From NCBI GenBank assembly GCA_950295325.1, contig OX485806.1:53503169-53563168 (forward strand): a DNA stretch of 60,000 nt. Direction: 5' to 3'. Of the stretch, positions 57,236 to 60,000 are shown piece after piece. The notes under the pieces were generated by a model. The model searched no databases. It was not told where the DNA came from and saw only the letters and a list, made by a program, of their open reading frames with translations. Within the stretch, counting starts at the first letter, position 1, and the number at the start of each line of letters is the position of its first letter. The translations under genes and the position numbers were made by a program. The stretch is from Polytrichum commune. Its lineage: Eukaryota; Streptophyta; Polytrichopsida; Polytrichales; Polytrichaceae.

Positions 57236-57803
57236 GAGGATAGTGATAGACATGGTAGTCGAAGTTGTTAACTATGCCTCGTGCGTTTGGAACCTCCATC
57301 TCCTATGTATTGTTTATGTTTAAGTTTTTTATAATTTCATTTGTTCAATTTTCATGTCCCTTTTGCAAACCACATTCAACTCCTTCTTCATCTTATGTTG
57401 TTGTTTCATTTCAATTGTTCTTGAAGGTTGAAAGCTTGTATTCGTACATATGTTCAACTAGTTGGTTGATAGGTTCAATTAGTTTGTTTTTTGGCTGGAA
57501 TTTGACCCTCTCGGAACCGAAAAGATCTTTATGTAGGAACCAAGGACGAGATTTAAGATAGGTTCGGGTGGATGGGGTGGATGGGGTTGTATCTTTTTTC
57601 GTTGGGTTGATATTTCTCAAGTTCAGGTGTTGGGCAATGTTGGGACCCTCTCGGTTCCGAGAGGATCCAGGGGTTGTGGTTTGCACAACATTTTTTGGTG
57701 TCTAAACAAGTTGGGGTTGACGGGTTGACCTTTTTTGTTGGGTTCATATTTCTCAAGTTAAGGGGTTAGACTATGTAGGGACCCTCTCGGTTCCGAGGGG
57801 GTC
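57236..57803. repeat. 3' flank with CTCGG..CCGAG palindromes
   Basis: Non-coding. GACCCTCTCGG(AA or TT)CCGAGAGG-type motifs lie at about 57504, 57649 and 57780, spaced about 130-145 bp with shared context (GGGTTGATATTTCTCAAGTT, GGTTGTG). A looser relative of the satellite at 35851-37375. Confidence 0.65.
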
Positions 57804-58778
57804 TATCGCGCACCTCTATATGAGGAGTGCTTGAAACACCATGGGCGCAAGGGGGACCCCGGAATGACACCCGGGACTTGTGGCGCCGTTGGTGAGAGGG
57901 CCCAAGTGATCCTAGTGTGGGTGAGGGCCCCGGGCGTTTGGAACGCCTCACACCCGCGGAGACTAGGAGGCATGAGGGTAATGCCGTAAGCTATGCGTAG
58001 CTCATGGCGTGGTGATTCTAGAATGCTCAAGAACACCTCAATCGGAGGTGCGAGCTAGGAGTTATGGCCATTTGAGTGGGGCGCTGTCCCGGGACAGCGC
58101 CCTGGTACAGCAGTGCCTGGGAGTGATTCCCGGGACTGCCAAGGTTCAAACACGCATAACAGTCCTCGTTACTTGCCTGAATGGGGCAAGTGAGGAGTCC
58201 ATCAGCATCTACGTGAAGCGTAAATGAAGATGGAGTGGTCAGTTGTTAGCATAAGACATCATAGAATGAAGTTATGATGGTCTGAAGCTGCTGGGGGCTT
58301 CTAGGCCCAACGGCTAAGGGAAAATCTCTACTTGGCCCCAACTCTTGGTAGAGAGACAAAAGGTTTCTTGACGGTGGGATAGGGGTCCCCCGTAGAGTCC
58401 TAGAGGCTTATATGGGTGAGGTGGTGTGGCCTCACCCACACGAGGCCGAACGGCACGGCCTCCATGGGCATTGGCCCAAAATGAGGCCATAGTTGCCTAG
58501 TATGGTTCGGGTTGTTGTAGTGTTGCTCTGGCAATGCGATGATCAACATAGGATTGGACTTCCATGGATGGAAGTCCACATCGAAGAAATGGGTTACCGA
58601 TTAAGGGGTGAGTCCCGAAACCAAAGTAGGAGGGTTGGTTCCCTCCTATGAACTATAAGGTCCGGGGTAGGAAGAACTAACCACTAGCATGGCGGAATGC
58701 AAAGGGTTAGCGCTCGTAACCTTTGCTAGAAACAAAAATTGGCAAGATTATTAATGGGGGCTAGCAAAGGTTGCGACA
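57804..58778 (+). repeat. Solo LTR with target duplication
   Basis: 975 bp with start TATCGCGCACC (a G-to-A change in the terminal TG) and end GGTTGCGACA. Perfect duplication GGGTC at 57799-57803 and 58779-58783. It landed inside one of the CTCGG..CCGAG palindromic motifs. Confidence 0.92.
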
Positions 58779-59362
58779 GGGTCCACGGGTTGGGGGCTTG
58801 CTCCTGATTTTTACACGTGGCATTTTAGCCATGATGTTAAATATTGCATCCCCATTCATTATGTGGTGTACTAGCTAGGATACCCTAATCAAGTTAAGAT
58901 TGAGCCCATTAATCTAATGCATTCAAAGCAAATATCCTACCAATGATGGTCACATCCCCGTGCACCCTTTTCATATGTGAATGCTCCAAGTACAATGGAA
59001 GACTTCCAAGCACAAGCATTATGCTACTCCATCCTGCTGAGTGTTCGGACTCTTCCCCATAGTGATTCTTGTTTTTCTTTTGCCCACATTCTCAACTTTG
59101 AATCATAAGATAAATGTTTGTGTTTTTTTTGTAGGCTTTCACTTCGGAAGTGAGACTAGATGGATAGGCGACATTCTAAGGTATCATTCATTGGATGAAT
59201 ATGTTTATTTTGGATTAGTCTCTTGGTTCCAAGAGGGTAGACGGTAGGCCAAATTCTTTGGGTTCATTCATAAGATGAATTATTGTATTTGGAATTAGTC
59301 TCTAGGTTCCGAGATGGAAAAAGGTAGGCCAGATTTTTGGGCTTCGTTCATAGGATGAATGT
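58779..59362. repeat. Non-coding, with 88-bp repeat
   Basis: Two units of about 88 bp (near 59195-59285 and 59285-59370), each with TTAGTCTC, a GGTTCC centre (TCTTGGTTCCAAGAGGG; TCTAGGTTCCGAGATGG) and GGTAGGCCA. This continues the GTCTC..GAGAC palindromic theme. Elsewhere nothing recognised. Confidence 0.6.
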
Positions 59363-59707
59363 GTGTGTTTGGATGACGCATCAGGGTGGGGAAAATCGCG
59401 CCAATCACACGTAATGGAGCCACTTGTATTGTATTTGGACAAAGATGTACAATTGGCGGTCTTGGTTCCAAACTTGTTGGTGGGTGCCGCAAAGGTGGAT
59501 ATGGGTGCTGAGACGGCATTGGACACCCAACTCCGTTCGTTGCTAATCCACAGTTTGAGGCTATCTTGCAAAGCATGGAAAACGATTGTGGATAAAAGTG
59601 CGGAGTTTAATGCTCTTCGTTTGGCTCAATATGAATACGCGATGGGTCGCAATGCTGTCAGAAGGGTTTGTTTGCCACGCAAACATAACCTCATTAGTCA
59701 ATTTTAA
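59363..59707 (+). CDS. Hypothetical protein, possible exon
   Basis: 114 residues with plausible protein composition (VLYLDKDVQLAVLVPNLLVG, LRSLLIHSLRLSCKAWKTIVD, QYEYAMGRNAVRR) and no repeats. The region may be an exon: GGTTTG near 59667 could be a donor, and an ACATAG acceptor-like site lies at about 59734. A second frame (59771-59914; MSDMGDLKLQKFAALRDELE) follows. No family recognised. Whether this is a host gene or another transposon gene cannot be told. Confidence 0.35.
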   Translation: MCLDDASGWGKSRQSHVMEPLVLYLDKDVQLAVLVPNLLVGAAKVDMGAETALDTQLRSLLIHSLRLSCKAWKTIVDKSAEFNALRLAQYEYAMGRNAVRRVCLPRKHNLISQF

Positions 59708-60000
59708 CTAAACTTGATGTGGTTCTCACATAGCCGCCACGTCAGCTCATGAATTTCGCGGAGGATTCTTATGTCGGACATGGGGGATTTAAAATTGCAG
59801 AAATTCGCTGCGCTTAGGGATGAATTGGAGATGTCATTCTGTGCGGTGGAGTTCTATGGCACGAGCTTCCATCCAGGTGCACCGTATTGGACATGCCCGG
59901 CTGATAAAGTGTAGATGGAATTTGCATTTCATCTAATATATACAACCTAAATACATGTGGAATCCACATTTATCTGGATTCACATTTTTGAACTAGATAC
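59708..60000. other. Possible downstream exon, then no gene seen
   Basis: A short open frame from ATG 59771 to TAG at 59912-59914 (47 residues, ending YWTCPADKV) has coding-like composition. After it the sequence is AT-rich and non-coding to the window end. Confidence 0.25.

Overview
The window looks like heterochromatic repeat DNA from a land plant with a large genome. The evidence is Ty1-copia and chromodomain Ty3-gypsy retrotransposons, primer-binding sites matching plant initiator tRNA-Met, GT-AG spliceosomal introns and long tandem satellites. I cannot name the species. I recognise no ordinary housekeeping gene, tRNA, rRNA or CRISPR array.

Layout. 1-9445: decayed Ty3-gypsy sequence (mostly minus strand) bounded and invaded by LTRs of one family (about 970 bp, sense ends TGTCGCGCACC and GGGTTGCGACA). 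9446-24841: a 15.4-kb Mutator-like (MULE) DNA transposon with 31-bp imperfect terminal inverted repeats and a 10-bp target duplication. It sits inside a gypsy LTR and carries a SWIM/zinc-cluster MULE transposase plus a spliced gene resembling a class beta (permuted) DNA methyltransferase; a 4.2-kb gypsy element has landed in the transposase. 24842-31766: plus-strand gypsy remnants with a three-level stack of nested LTRs. 31767-35485: non-coding repeat of another family with a solo LTR. 35486-38966: a fragment related to a second methyltransferase-like locus, then a satellite of about 150 bp whose monomers carry a palindrome centred on GGATCC. 38967-48166: a young 9.2-kb Ty1-copia element, almost half of it a 120-bp tandem array between PBS and gag. 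48167-51930: more satellite, a gypsy gag fragment and non-coding repeats. 51931-57235: a second, broken copy of the methyltransferase-like gene, interrupted by retroelement sequence. 57236-60000: palindromic CTCGG..CCGAG motifs, a solo LTR and an unidentified ORF.

Most interesting content: the two methyltransferase-like genes (10.6-14.7 kb and 51.9-57.2 kb) align through their C-terminal halves, share three internal introns of the same phase order (0, 1, 2), and keep a Rossmann motif I split by a phase-1 intron. One is open and rides in a complete MULE. Around all three loci of this family lie tandem arrays or clusters of palindromes with the core CTCGG(AT)CCGAG. A transposon-borne DNA-modifying enzyme with its own palindromic target arrays is the hypothesis to test; the enzymatic activity is inference only.
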